This document shows, piece by piece, positions 7,422-14,174 of a stretch of 19,873 bases of DNA. Origin of the DNA: an uncultured Lachnospiraceae bacterium (lineage in GTDB: Bacteria > Bacillota > Clostridia > Lachnospirales > Lachnospiraceae); assembly GCA_910578795.1 (NCBI GenBank), contig CAJTSD010000055.1, positions 1 to 19,873 on the forward strand, written 5' to 3'. The notes below the pieces were generated by a model, which worked only from the letters and a program-made list of their open reading frames with translations, was not told the DNA's origin and ran no database searches. Numbering within the stretch: position 1 is the first letter of the stretch; each line of letters starts with the position of its first letter. The position numbers and the translations under genes were made by a program.

Positions 7422-9578
7422 TTATTCTACTCCACGCTTATAATGTCCGTTCGTGTAATCCTTCCAAATAAAATCAGCATCCATACCTTGTGATTTTTTG
7501 ATATAATACGCCAAAACAGCCTTTGTTTGGTTCGCGTCCTCCACTGTAAAATCAAGCCGCAGCACGCCGAAGCCGGTCTTTTGTATATTCTCCAACTGCC
7601 CGTGCAGGGAAAGCGGCACGGTATTATAAAGAATGTTATAGCAGTGCAGACAGTTTGCCTCTGCCAAAAAGACATTCTGGTACCGGTCAGTAAGATGATA
7701 CCTGTTCTGTCCGTCCGTTTTATTCGTACACGTTTTCAAAGTTTTATGCAGACAGTTTGCCGAATACATTAACGGAATGTTCCCATATACCAAAAGCTCC
7801 GTCCATGCATTGTCCGAAACAGTCAACAGTTCCTTCCGGTTAAGCTCCAGCGGAAGCGTCACTCGGTCAAACCACTTGGCACAAAGCTCCAACGATGCAT
7901 GGTTCCACGCATAGATTGTATAATCCGATATAATTTGACCACTATAGTCAATGGTTTTTAGCCATTGAACCGCTTCAAAATTCCGTACAAGCACGCCGGA
8001 AAACAGATCGCTTTCCAGCAAAATCTGATATTGTTCTAAATACGGGTAGGAACGTTTCCGCAATATGTGCGGAAGCGCCAAAAAATAGTGCTTTTGATAC
8101 GTTTGCATTAAAGCTACAGTTTCTCTTTTCTCCCGCAAAAACAGATCTGCATTGAGATAGACAATGGAAACACGGTCAAACAAAAGAACTTCTGCAAGCT
8201 GTTCCCTTGTTGATACGAACGCTGCAACCAGATTATCCTTTGGATAATCTGGTTGTCTGCCTGTTTTTACACTTTGAGCAAAGACAGGCGGTTTTGGCTT
8301 TTCACCCAATATAGCATGTTCCAGTGCTAGGCACGCATTCCTTCGCAGCGTATTTAGAGCCTTCACCACCAAAAACGAACCGTGATCCGTATCCACCTCC
8401 AGAGAATCCATCGCAAAAAAGGTATCCCCAAGCTTTGACAGCCTGTCCGAAATCTCGTTTTTTGTAAGCGGTCTGTTGATTGCTTCTCCTGCCACATCTC
8501 CTTCCACAGTCACGGACAAGGCATCCGTATAAAGTGTGAATACGGCAGGTTTTCCGCTATAAATCATCGCCTTTCCCTTGACCGGAATCACCGGCTTTTT
8601 CTCAAGATACCTTTTTTGGATCTGTTCCAGGATTTCAGGCTGGGAACCGCCGTATCCGGGTTCTTTTATGGTAATCATGTCTTTGCTGTTATGTGTGTCA
8701 TAATATCCGTGGCAAAGATCCGACCGGATATAAAGTCCCCGTAACAGCAGTTCATCTTCCTTTGCAATGTGAAATTTCCGGTCCGGCGCCGACAGATACC
8801 GGTCAATATACTTGCGGTAAACGGCAGTAACGCCTGCAACATATTCCGGTTTTTTCATGCGTCCTTCTATCTTAAAGGAATCGATGCCTGCCTCAATCAG
8901 CTTTGGTATCATGGGAAGTGTATACATATCCTTCAGGCTTAGCGGATACAGCTGCTTTCCGTTTTCATCTGTATACGGAAGCCTGCACGGTCCCGCACAC
9001 CGTCCTCTGTTTCCGCTCCTGCCGCCCAATATGGAGCTGAACAGACATTGCCCCGAATAGGCATAGCACATCGCCCCGTGGATAAAGCACTCCACTTCAA
9101 GCCCTGTCTGCTCCTTAATGTCCCTGATTTCGTCAAGGGAAAGCTCTCTTGCCGGAACGACGCGGCATACGCCAAGCGATTTGACAAATTGGGCGGCGTA
9201 CACTCCCGTAACCGTCATCTGCGTACTCGCGTGCAGCGAAAGTGCGGGAAAATGTTCGCGCAGTACCGTTAACACTCCAATATCCTGAACAATCACGCCG
9301 TCGAGTCCTGCCTCATACAACGGCGCAATATACGGCACAAGCTCCGGCATCTCGCTTTCTTTGACAAGCGTATTGACCGTCAGATATATCTTTTTATGGA
9401 ACAGATGCGCCACACGAAGCGCTTCAACAATCTCTTCTTTGGAAAAATTATTTGCATACGCCCGCGCACCAAATTTTGTGCCGCCCAAATATACTGCATC
9501 GGCGCCTGCATTGATAGCTGCCATAAAGCATGCGTAATCTCCCGCGGGCGCCAAAAGCTCTACTGTTTGCTTTTTCAT
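7422..9578 (-). CDS. U32 family peptidase/RNA hydroxylase, long RlhA-like form
   Basis: The 718-residue protein begins with VELLAPAGD and contains the U32 signature CFIHGAMCYAYSGQC. Four cysteines, C171, C178, C194 and C198, match the iron-sulfur ligand set of this family. The N-terminal ~320 residues are the U32 domain; the remainder matches the size and place of the DUF3656-type C-terminal region found in RlhA (YdcP). Family members once called collagenases are now known to act in prephenate-dependent hydroxylation of RNA (TrhP/YrrO on tRNA U34, RlhA on 23S rRNA C2501) or, as UbiU/V, on quinones. By domain layout this is nearest RlhA; the substrate is inferred. The ATG at 9578 is 8 bp after zapA, and the stop abuts the SEDS-PBP start, so all three genes form one transcript. 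Confidence 0.88.
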   Translation of the reverse strand: MKKQTVELLAPAGDYACFMAAINAGADAVYLGGTKFGARAYANNFSKEEIVEALRVAHLFHKKIYLTVNTLVKESEMPELVPYIAPLYEAGLDGVIVQDIGVLTVLREHFPALSLHASTQMTVTGVYAAQFVKSLGVCRVVPARELSLDEIRDIKEQTGLEVECFIHGAMCYAYSGQCLFSSILGGRSGNRGRCAGPCRLPYTDENGKQLYPLSLKDMYTLPMIPKLIEAGIDSFKIEGRMKKPEYVAGVTAVYRKYIDRYLSAPDRKFHIAKEDELLLRGLYIRSDLCHGYYDTHNSKDMITIKEPGYGGSQPEILEQIQKRYLEKKPVIPVKGKAMIYSGKPAVFTLYTDALSVTVEGDVAGEAINRPLTKNEISDRLSKLGDTFFAMDSLEVDTDHGSFLVVKALNTLRRNACLALEHAILGEKPKPPVFAQSVKTGRQPDYPKDNLVAAFVSTREQLAEVLLFDRVSIVYLNADLFLREKRETVALMQTYQKHYFLALPHILRKRSYPYLEQYQILLESDLFSGVLVRNFEAVQWLKTIDYSGQIISDYTIYAWNHASLELCAKWFDRVTLPLELNRKELLTVSDNAWTELLVYGNIPLMYSANCLHKTLKTCTNKTDGQNRYHLTDRYQNVFLAEANCLHCYNILYNTVPLSLHGQLENIQKTGFGVLRLDFTVEDANQTKAVLAYYIKKSQGMDADFIWKDYTNGHYKRGVE

Positions 9579-9586
9579 ATTCGCCT

Positions 9587-9994
9587 TTATTTCTTACTCT
9601 CCTTCAGTTCCGTTTCAAGACGCACAATCTGTTTGGAGTTTTCATTCAGTTCATTCTGTGCTTCCTGCAGGGATTTTACTGTGTTGTCAAGCTTCATCTG
9701 TGTCGCAATCAGCTCATGCTTTAGGTCATACAATTCGTTCTCTTTTGCCCGAAGCTCCTGTTCCCGAAGCTCCTGCTGGTTTTTTGCCTTGAAATAGTCG
9801 TCGGCAATATTTAAAAGCATCAGCATATGCTGTGTATCGACAGGCTGGTGTTTAAAGCTGTCCATCTTATTATACTCATTGAGCTTATTGTTTATGTAAG
9901 CGGCAACCTTTTGTAAATATTCCGCACTCTCGTTTCCGCTAAGAGTCAGTACCTTTCCTCCGATAATTACTTCTGTGTCTGTTTTGGCAGCCAT
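9587..9994 (-). CDS. zapA: Cell division protein ZapA
   Basis: This 135-residue protein fits ZapA: an N-terminal globular domain (about 1-60, with VIIGGKVLTLSGNESAEYLQKVAAYIN) and a long C-terminal coiled coil (about 65-135) rich in Glu, Lys, Gln and Leu. ZapA binds FtsZ and bundles filaments at the division ring. The coiled coil is longer than in the roughly 85-residue Bacillus protein, similar to other clostridial versions. It is the first gene behind a near-consensus promoter, ahead of the U32 gene and the SEDS-PBP synthase gene, placing a Z-ring factor and a wall synthase on one mRNA. Start ATG at 9994 follows AAAGGGGGC. Confidence 0.9.
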   Translation of the reverse strand: MAAKTDTEVIIGGKVLTLSGNESAEYLQKVAAYINNKLNEYNKMDSFKHQPVDTQHMLMLLNIADDYFKAKNQQELREQELRAKENELYDLKHELIATQMKLDNTVKSLQEAQNELNENSKQIVRLETELKESKK

Positions 9995-10066
9995 CTTTTT
10001 TGCCCCCTTTTATCCTTGTATGTTCATAAAATTCATTTGTTTCACAATTTACATAATCATTAACAT

Positions 10067-10095
10067 TTTATAACACATTATCCCCTTGCTGTCAA
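10067..10095 (-). promoter_or_regulatory. Strong sigma-A promoter for the zapA-U32-SEDS/PBP operon
   Basis: On the minus strand a perfect -35 TTGACA (10095-10090) is followed after 17 bases by TATAAA (10072-10067). The predicted start near 10060 gives a leader of about 65 bases before zapA. Confidence 0.8.
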
Positions 10096-10130
10096 CAACC
10101 TGAAAATTTGGATATCAGCACAAATTCTCC

Positions 10131-10155
10131 AATTGAAAAATCCTTTTTTTCAATT
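10131..10155 (-). terminator. Hairpin after ruvB, probable weak terminator
   Basis: AATTGAAAAA (10131-10140) is the exact complement of TTTTTCAATT (10146-10155), a 10-bp AT-rich stem that overlaps the last base of the ruvB stop codon. The T-run forms part of the stem and nothing T-rich follows, so termination may be inefficient. Confidence 0.4.
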
Positions 10156-11153
10156 TAGTCCTGCATTTCAAGCCCCAAATGATTGTAGGCAAGCTCTGTC
10201 ACAATCCGCCCGCGCGGCGTGCGTATAATCAATCCGTTTTTAATCAGGTACGGCTCATACACGTCCTCAATCGTACCGCTGTCCTCGCCGATTGCCGCGG
10301 ATAAGGTATCAAGCCCCACCGGTTTCCCGCCAAACTTTTCAATCATGGTCATCAAAATCTCCCGGTCGGTCTGGTCCAGTCCAAGCTTGTCCACATCAAG
10401 CAGGTCAAGCGCCGTATTCGCCGCCTCAAGCGTGATAATGCCGTCATATTTCACCTGCGCAAAATCACGCACACGCTTTAACATGCGGTTTGCAAGTCTT
10501 GGCGTACCACGGCTTCGCCTTGCAAGCTCTATCGCGCCTTGCTCGTCAATCTGCACCTGCAAAATACGCGCGGAATGCTGGATAATCAGCTTTAACTCTT
10601 CTACGGAATAAAATTCAAGATGCTGGATTACTCCGAAACGGTCCCGCAGCGGCGCCGTCAGAAGACCTGCCCTTGTCGTCGCGCCAATCAGGGTAAATTT
10701 CGGTAAGTCCAGCCGGACCGAGCGCGCCGTCGCACCCTTTCCAATCATGATGTCTATCGCAAAATCCTCCATCGCGGGATAGAGCACCTCCTCCACCTGT
10801 CGGTTTAAACGGTGGATTTCGTCGATAAACAAAATATCCCCCTCCTGCAGTCCGTTTAAAATCGCTGCCATTTCTCCCGGCTTTTCAATCGCAGGTCCGC
10901 TTGTCACCTTCATGCAAACACCCATTTCATTTGCAATGATGCCGGAAAGCGTTGTCTTTCCAAGCCCCGGCGGACCGTAAAACAGTACATGATCCAGGCT
11001 GTCCTTACGCTGCTTTGCCGCCTGTATGTAAATACTTAAAATTTCCTTGATTTTCTGTTGTCCGATATAATCTTTTAGGCTCTGCGGACGCAGGCTTCCT
11101 TCCAGCTTAACGTCCTCTTCCAAAAGCTTCGTTTCAATGACTCTGGCGGCCAT
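10155..11153 (-). CDS. ruvB: Holliday junction branch migration helicase RuvB
   Basis: The 332-residue AAA+ protein has Walker A GPPGLGKTT (60-68), Walker B FIDEIHR with D111-E112, sensor 1 GATTRAG (157-163) and the arginine-finger region LRDRFG (169-174), then the C-terminal winged helix that contacts DNA (TPRGRIVTELAYNHLG near the end). It is full length. RuvB hexamers pump DNA through the RuvA-bound four-way junction during recombinational repair. The gene follows ruvA by 11 bp in the usual order; ATG at 11153 is preceded by AGGAGG. Confidence 0.98.
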   Translation of the reverse strand: MAARVIETKLLEEDVKLEGSLRPQSLKDYIGQQKIKEILSIYIQAAKQRKDSLDHVLFYGPPGLGKTTLSGIIANEMGVCMKVTSGPAIEKPGEMAAILNGLQEGDILFIDEIHRLNRQVEEVLYPAMEDFAIDIMIGKGATARSVRLDLPKFTLIGATTRAGLLTAPLRDRFGVIQHLEFYSVEELKLIIQHSARILQVQIDEQGAIELARRSRGTPRLANRMLKRVRDFAQVKYDGIITLEAANTALDLLDVDKLGLDQTDREILMTMIEKFGGKPVGLDTLSAAIGEDSGTIEDVYEPYLIKNGLIIRTPRGRIVTELAYNHLGLEMQD

Positions 11154-11164
11154 ACAAAAACCTC

Positions 11165-11776
11165 CTAAATGTTACTGATTACCTTTAACGCCTGCTTTAA
11201 AATCACTCCCGAATCCATATCCTGCGTAATTTCAAGCTGCTTTATCGCTTTTACTGCCTCTGTAGGCGTGTATCCGAGCGAAACCAATGCCTCGATTGCC
11301 TCATTTTTTGCCGCGCTGTTTTCCGATAAATCACCTGCCGGAACAAAATCCGCGTTCTCCTCATAGGATAAATTCAATGCGATCTTATCTTTTAGCTCCA
11401 GGATAATGCGCTCTGCCGATTTATTCCCTACGCCCTGTGCCTTCGCAATTGCTTTTGCATCTCCCGAAATAATTGCAAGACGCAAATCGTCCGCACTCAT
11501 TGCCGACAAAATACTGAGTGCTCCTTTCGGTCCGATTCCGTTTACGGCAATCAGCTTCTTATAAATCTCCAAATCATCTCTTGACAAAAATCCGAATAAC
11601 TGAAACGCATCTTCCCGCACACTTGTATAGGTATAAATTTTAACAAATGCTCCAATTCCCGGAAGTCTCTGCGCCACACTCAGCGGAATCCGGATATTGT
11701 ATCCGATATTGTTGCACTCCAGCACAAGATTATCCTCCGATATGTCGGCAATTTCTCCTTTGATATATGCGTACAT
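11165..11776 (-). CDS. ruvA: Holliday junction DNA helicase subunit RuvA
   Basis: The start is set at the ATG at 11776 (MYAYIKGEIADI), the family's normal N-terminus, with GAGAGGAAG eight bases upstream; the open frame continues to 11866 but that extension covers the promoter and T-tract. The resulting 203 residues have the OB-fold domain (about 1-62), two helix-hairpin-helix motifs (VNGIGPKGALSIL and AQGVGNKSAERII) and the C-terminal domain III that binds RuvB (from about 155). RuvA tetramers recognise the Holliday junction and load RuvB. No ruvC is present, as expected in Firmicutes, which use RecU. Confidence 0.97.
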   Translation of the reverse strand: MYAYIKGEIADISEDNLVLECNNIGYNIRIPLSVAQRLPGIGAFVKIYTYTSVREDAFQLFGFLSRDDLEIYKKLIAVNGIGPKGALSILSAMSADDLRLAIISGDAKAIAKAQGVGNKSAERIILELKDKIALNLSYEENADFVPAGDLSENSAAKNEAIEALVSLGYTPTEAVKAIKQLEITQDMDSGVILKQALKVISNI

Positions 11777-11823
11777 CTGTGAATCTTCCTCTCTTTTTAA
11801 ACCATATCGTTGATACAGATATA

Positions 11824-11829
11824 AGTATA
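11824..11829 (-). promoter_or_regulatory. Extended -10 element for ruvAB
   Basis: On the minus strand TGATATACT provides an extended -10 (TGn-TATACT; hexamer at 11829-11824). The -35 position, 17 bases upstream, is a T-rich TTCCTT with poor match. The start is predicted near 11817, about 41 bases before ruvA. Confidence 0.5.
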
Positions 11830-11841
11830 TCACAGTATTAC

Positions 11842-11884
11842 AAAAAAAGGAAGAAAAAGAAAACATATGTTTCTAATTTCTTCC
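11842..11884 (-). terminator. Terminator of the ilv operon, likely bidirectional
   Basis: On the minus strand GGAAGAAA pairs with TTTCTTCC around an inner self-complementary AAACATATGTTT, and the stem is followed by seven T. On the plus strand the same stem is followed by five T. It lies about 60 bases past the ilvC stop. The seven-T tail runs into the -35 region of the ruvAB promoter. Confidence 0.7.
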
Positions 11885-11945
11885 TTTTTGGTTTCTGCTC
11901 ATGCTGTTTTGGCAACAGGTAAAAACCTGTGCAATATCCTAAGGA

Positions 11946-12971
11946 TTAGTTGTTGATAAACTTATCTTCCTCATTATTCCAGCTATAAAGCTTACGGATT
12001 TCCTCGCCAACCTTCTCAGAAGGATGCTCAGACGCAAGCTTTCTCATTGCCTTAAAGTGAACCTGACGTCCTGCCGGAGACATATCCAGTAAGAACTCTT
12101 TTGCAAAAGAACCGTCCTGAATGTCGGAAAGAATCTTCTTCATCGCCTTCTTTGTCTCGTCCGTAATAATCTTCGGTCCTGTAATATAATCGCCGTACTC
12201 TGCCGTGTTCGAAATGGAATATCTCATTCCTGCAAAGCCTGACTGGTAAATCAGGTCAACGATCAGCTTCATCTCATGGATACACTCAAAATATGCGTTT
12301 CTTGCATCATAGCCTGCATCAACAAGCGTTTCAAAACCTGCCTGCATCAATGCGCACACACCGCCGCAAAGAACTGCCTGCTCACCGAACAAGTCTGTCT
12401 CTGTTTCTGTACGGAAGGTTGTTTCCAAAACGCCGGCTCTTGCGCCGCCGATTGCAAGTGCATATGCAAGTGCCATGTCAAGCGCCTTGCCTGTTGCGTC
12501 CTGCTCTACTGCCACCAAACAGGGAACACCCTTTCCAGCCTGATACTCGGAACGAACCGTATGTCCCGGTCCCTTCGGTGCAATCATCGTAACGTCCACG
12601 TCTGCGGGCGGCTTAATGCAGCCGAAATGAATGTTAAAGCCGTGTGCAAACATCAGCATGTTTCCTGCTTCAAGGTTCGGCTCAATATCCTTCTTATACA
12701 TATCAGCCTGTAACTCATCGTTAATCAGAATCATGATGATGTCTGCCTTCTTTGCAGCCTCAGCAGCCGTGTAAACCTCAAATCCCTGCTTTACTGCCTT
12801 GTCCCATGACTTGCTTCCCTCATAAAGACCGATGATAACGTTGCAGCCTGACTCCTTTGCGTTGAGCGCATGTGCATGTCCCTGACTGCCGTAGCCAATC
12901 ACTGCGATGGTCTTTCCGTCCAGTAAAGAAAGGTTGCAATCCTCCTGATAATAAATCTTTGCTTCTGACAT
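11946..12971 (-). CDS. ilvC: Ketol-acid reductoisomerase (class I)
   Basis: This 341-residue enzyme converts acetolactate or acetohydroxybutyrate to the dihydroxy acid, the second common step of valine, isoleucine and leucine synthesis. The Rossmann motif GYGSQGHAHALN (G26, G28, G31), H110 in FAHGF, K133 in APKGPGH, magnesium ligands D193 and E197, and E229, E233 and S254 are all present. The length is that of short class I enzymes. In the cofactor-phosphate loop after strand 2 (GLYEGSKS, about 48-55), the arginine and lysine usual in NADPH-type enzymes are Tyr50 and Glu51, while S53 and S55 remain; this could favour NADH. It is the last gene of the ilv group; ATG at 12971 follows AAGGAGG. 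Confidence 0.98.
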   Translation of the reverse strand: MSEAKIYYQEDCNLSLLDGKTIAVIGYGSQGHAHALNAKESGCNVIIGLYEGSKSWDKAVKQGFEVYTAAEAAKKADIIMILINDELQADMYKKDIEPNLEAGNMLMFAHGFNIHFGCIKPPADVDVTMIAPKGPGHTVRSEYQAGKGVPCLVAVEQDATGKALDMALAYALAIGGARAGVLETTFRTETETDLFGEQAVLCGGVCALMQAGFETLVDAGYDARNAYFECIHEMKLIVDLIYQSGFAGMRYSISNTAEYGDYITGPKIITDETKKAMKKILSDIQDGSFAKEFLLDMSPAGRQVHFKAMRKLASEHPSEKVGEEIRKLYSWNNEEDKFINN

Positions 12972-13023
12972 TTTTAATTCCTCCTTGTTTTACAAGTAAA
13001 TACATTTATATATATAATTATGT

Positions 13024-13052
13024 AATATAAAATTGCATAAATATAAATTCAA
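13024..13052 (-). promoter_or_regulatory. Possible additional promoter for ilvC
   Basis: Directly after the ilvN stop, TTGAAT (13052-13047) and TATATT (13029-13024) stand 17 bases apart on the minus strand. The spacer region is extremely AT-rich, so a chance match is quite possible. Nearer the gene, CTTGT-AAA-ACAAG forms a small hairpin touching the ilvC ribosome binding site. Confidence 0.3.
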
Positions 13053-13556
13053 TTACGACTCCAAATGAATGAGCGCGTCCGCCCCCCTTGCCAGTCCCGC
13101 GATACCTGTTCTTGCAATCTCTAAGATTTCATAGTCCGCAAGCAGTCCGATAAACGCCTCAATCTTTGACTGGGTTCCGGTCAGCTCGACAATCAGGCTG
13201 TCCACATTCACGTCAATAATCTTTGCACGGAAAATGTCCGCAACCGCAATCACGCCTTGCCGCTTTTCCGGGGAAGACTTTACCTTAATCAGGCATAATT
13301 CCCTGTAAACGCTTTTATCCGGCTTTAATTCCCGAACGTTACGCACGTCGACAAGCTTCGAAACCTGCTTTTCAATCTGGTCCAAAATCTCCTCGTCGCC
13401 TGATGTCACAATCGTAATCCGCGTAAAGCGGGGGTCGGACGTCACGCCTGCCGTAATGCTGTCGATATTGTAACCGCGTCTTGAAAATAAACCTGTAATC
13501 CGGCTCAAAACACCTGCATTATTATTTACCAAAAGCTGAAACACTTTGTTTTGCAT
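13053..13556 (-). CDS. ilvN: Acetolactate synthase small (regulatory) subunit
   Basis: The 167-residue protein is a normal-length IlvN/IlvH. An N-terminal ACT domain (about 3-75) has NNAGVLSRITGLFSRRGYNID, the valine-binding region, and a C-terminal domain (about 85-160) has RELCLIKV and EILEIARTG. It activates the catalytic subunit IlvB and gives feedback inhibition by branched-chain amino acids. It is the second of two tandem small-subunit genes and has its own strong upstream promoter; the ATG at 13556 follows AAAGGAGTG. By sequence it looks the more canonical of the two, retaining the GYNIDSI segment. Confidence 0.95.
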   Translation of the reverse strand: MQNKVFQLLVNNNAGVLSRITGLFSRRGYNIDSITAGVTSDPRFTRITIVTSGDEEILDQIEKQVSKLVDVRNVRELKPDKSVYRELCLIKVKSSPEKRQGVIAVADIFRAKIIDVNVDSLIVELTGTQSKIEAFIGLLADYEILEIARTGIAGLARGADALIHLES

Positions 13557-13588
13557 AAATATACACTCCTTTTATTAGCACAAACCTT

Positions 13589-13617
13589 ATTTTAACAAGC
13601 TTTATGTTAATTGTCAA
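13589..13617 (-). promoter_or_regulatory. Strong internal promoter for ilvN-ilvC
   Basis: On the minus strand a perfect -35 TTGACA (13617-13612) and TAAAAT (13594-13589) with 17-base spacing and a TGT extension before the -10. The -35 box lies in the last codons of the preceding ilvN-like gene. The start is predicted near 13582, about 25 bases before ilvN. Confidence 0.65.
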
Positions 13618-14089
13618 CACATTTAGGCAAGGCAAGCGTGCCTGTTCTTGCGACTTCCACAATGCTGATGGACTTTAGCATGTCAAGCATGACCTTAATG
13701 CGCTCAGGCATGTCGCAAATCTGGATAATCATGTTGTTGTTTGACATATCCACGATGTCCGCCTTCATAATCTCACAGATTTCCATGATGTCACGCCTTG
13801 TACTGCGGTTATATTTTACTTTAATCAGCATCAGTTCGCGGCTGATGCTGTCCTTCTCGTCGAAGGTCTTTACCTTAATGACATCAAGCTTTTTATTCAA
13901 CTGTTTCTCAATCTGTTCAATCGTTCTCTCATTGCCGGAACTTACAATGGTCATACAGGAAATCGACGCGTCGTCTGTCTCGCCTACCGCAAGACTGTCA
14001 ATGTTAAAGCATCTTCTTGCGAACAGACCTGCAACCTTGCCAAGCACACCGGCTCTGTTTTCTACCTGTACGGAATATATTCTTTTCAT
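13607..14089 (-). CDS. ilvN: Second acetolactate synthase small-subunit paralogue
   Basis: The start is set at the ATG at 14089 (MKRIYSVQV): GGAGG lies 11 bases upstream, whereas the longer frame to 14140 would put that ribosome binding site inside the gene. The 160-residue product has the ACT-domain core NRAGVLGKVAGLFARRCFNID and the C-terminal RELMLIKV and IVEVARTG blocks, so it is a full small subunit and not a fragment. It diverges from its neighbour (13053-13556): CFNID replaces GYNID, and the C-terminal tail is short and ends Cys-Val-Asp-Asn. It follows ilvB by 85 bp. Two small subunits could give two regulatory states of one catalytic subunit, or one may have taken another partner; which is valine-sensitive cannot be read here. 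Confidence 0.93.
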   Translation of the reverse strand: MKRIYSVQVENRAGVLGKVAGLFARRCFNIDSLAVGETDDASISCMTIVSSGNERTIEQIEKQLNKKLDVIKVKTFDEKDSISRELMLIKVKYNRSTRRDIMEICEIMKADIVDMSNNNMIIQICDMPERIKVMLDMLKSISIVEVARTGTLALPKCVDN

Positions 14090-14120
14090 TCTATAGGAAT
14101 CCTCCATTCTTATAAAATAT

Positions 14121-14148
14121 GCGAATTTGGGCGTAAGCACAAATTTGC
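14121..14148 (-). other. Stable intercistronic stem-loop between ilvB and the first ilvN
   Basis: GCGAATTTGGGC and GCACAAATTTGC pair with one mismatch and one wobble around a four-base loop (GTAA on plus, TTAC on the transcript). A second small stem, GAAATTTTAATTTC, lies at 14154-14167. No T-run follows, so this looks like a processing or stability element and not a terminator. Confidence 0.5.
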
Positions 14149-14174
14149 CATGCGAAATTTTAATTTCACATTAA

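Noticed and set aside
10096..10115. CodY-like half site (AATTTTCAG) just upstream of the zapA -35 box
   Set aside because: Only the first nine of fifteen consensus bases match well; four mismatches in an AT-rich region is not convincing.
11777..11866. N-terminal extension of ruvA
   Set aside because: It would cover the -10 element and terminator tail; the MYAYIKG start has a good ribosome binding site and fits the family.
12276..12713. Long plus-strand open frame (145 codons) opposite ilvC
   Set aside because: Cys/His-rich nonsense composition and position antisense to a certain ilvC gene mark it as a shadow.
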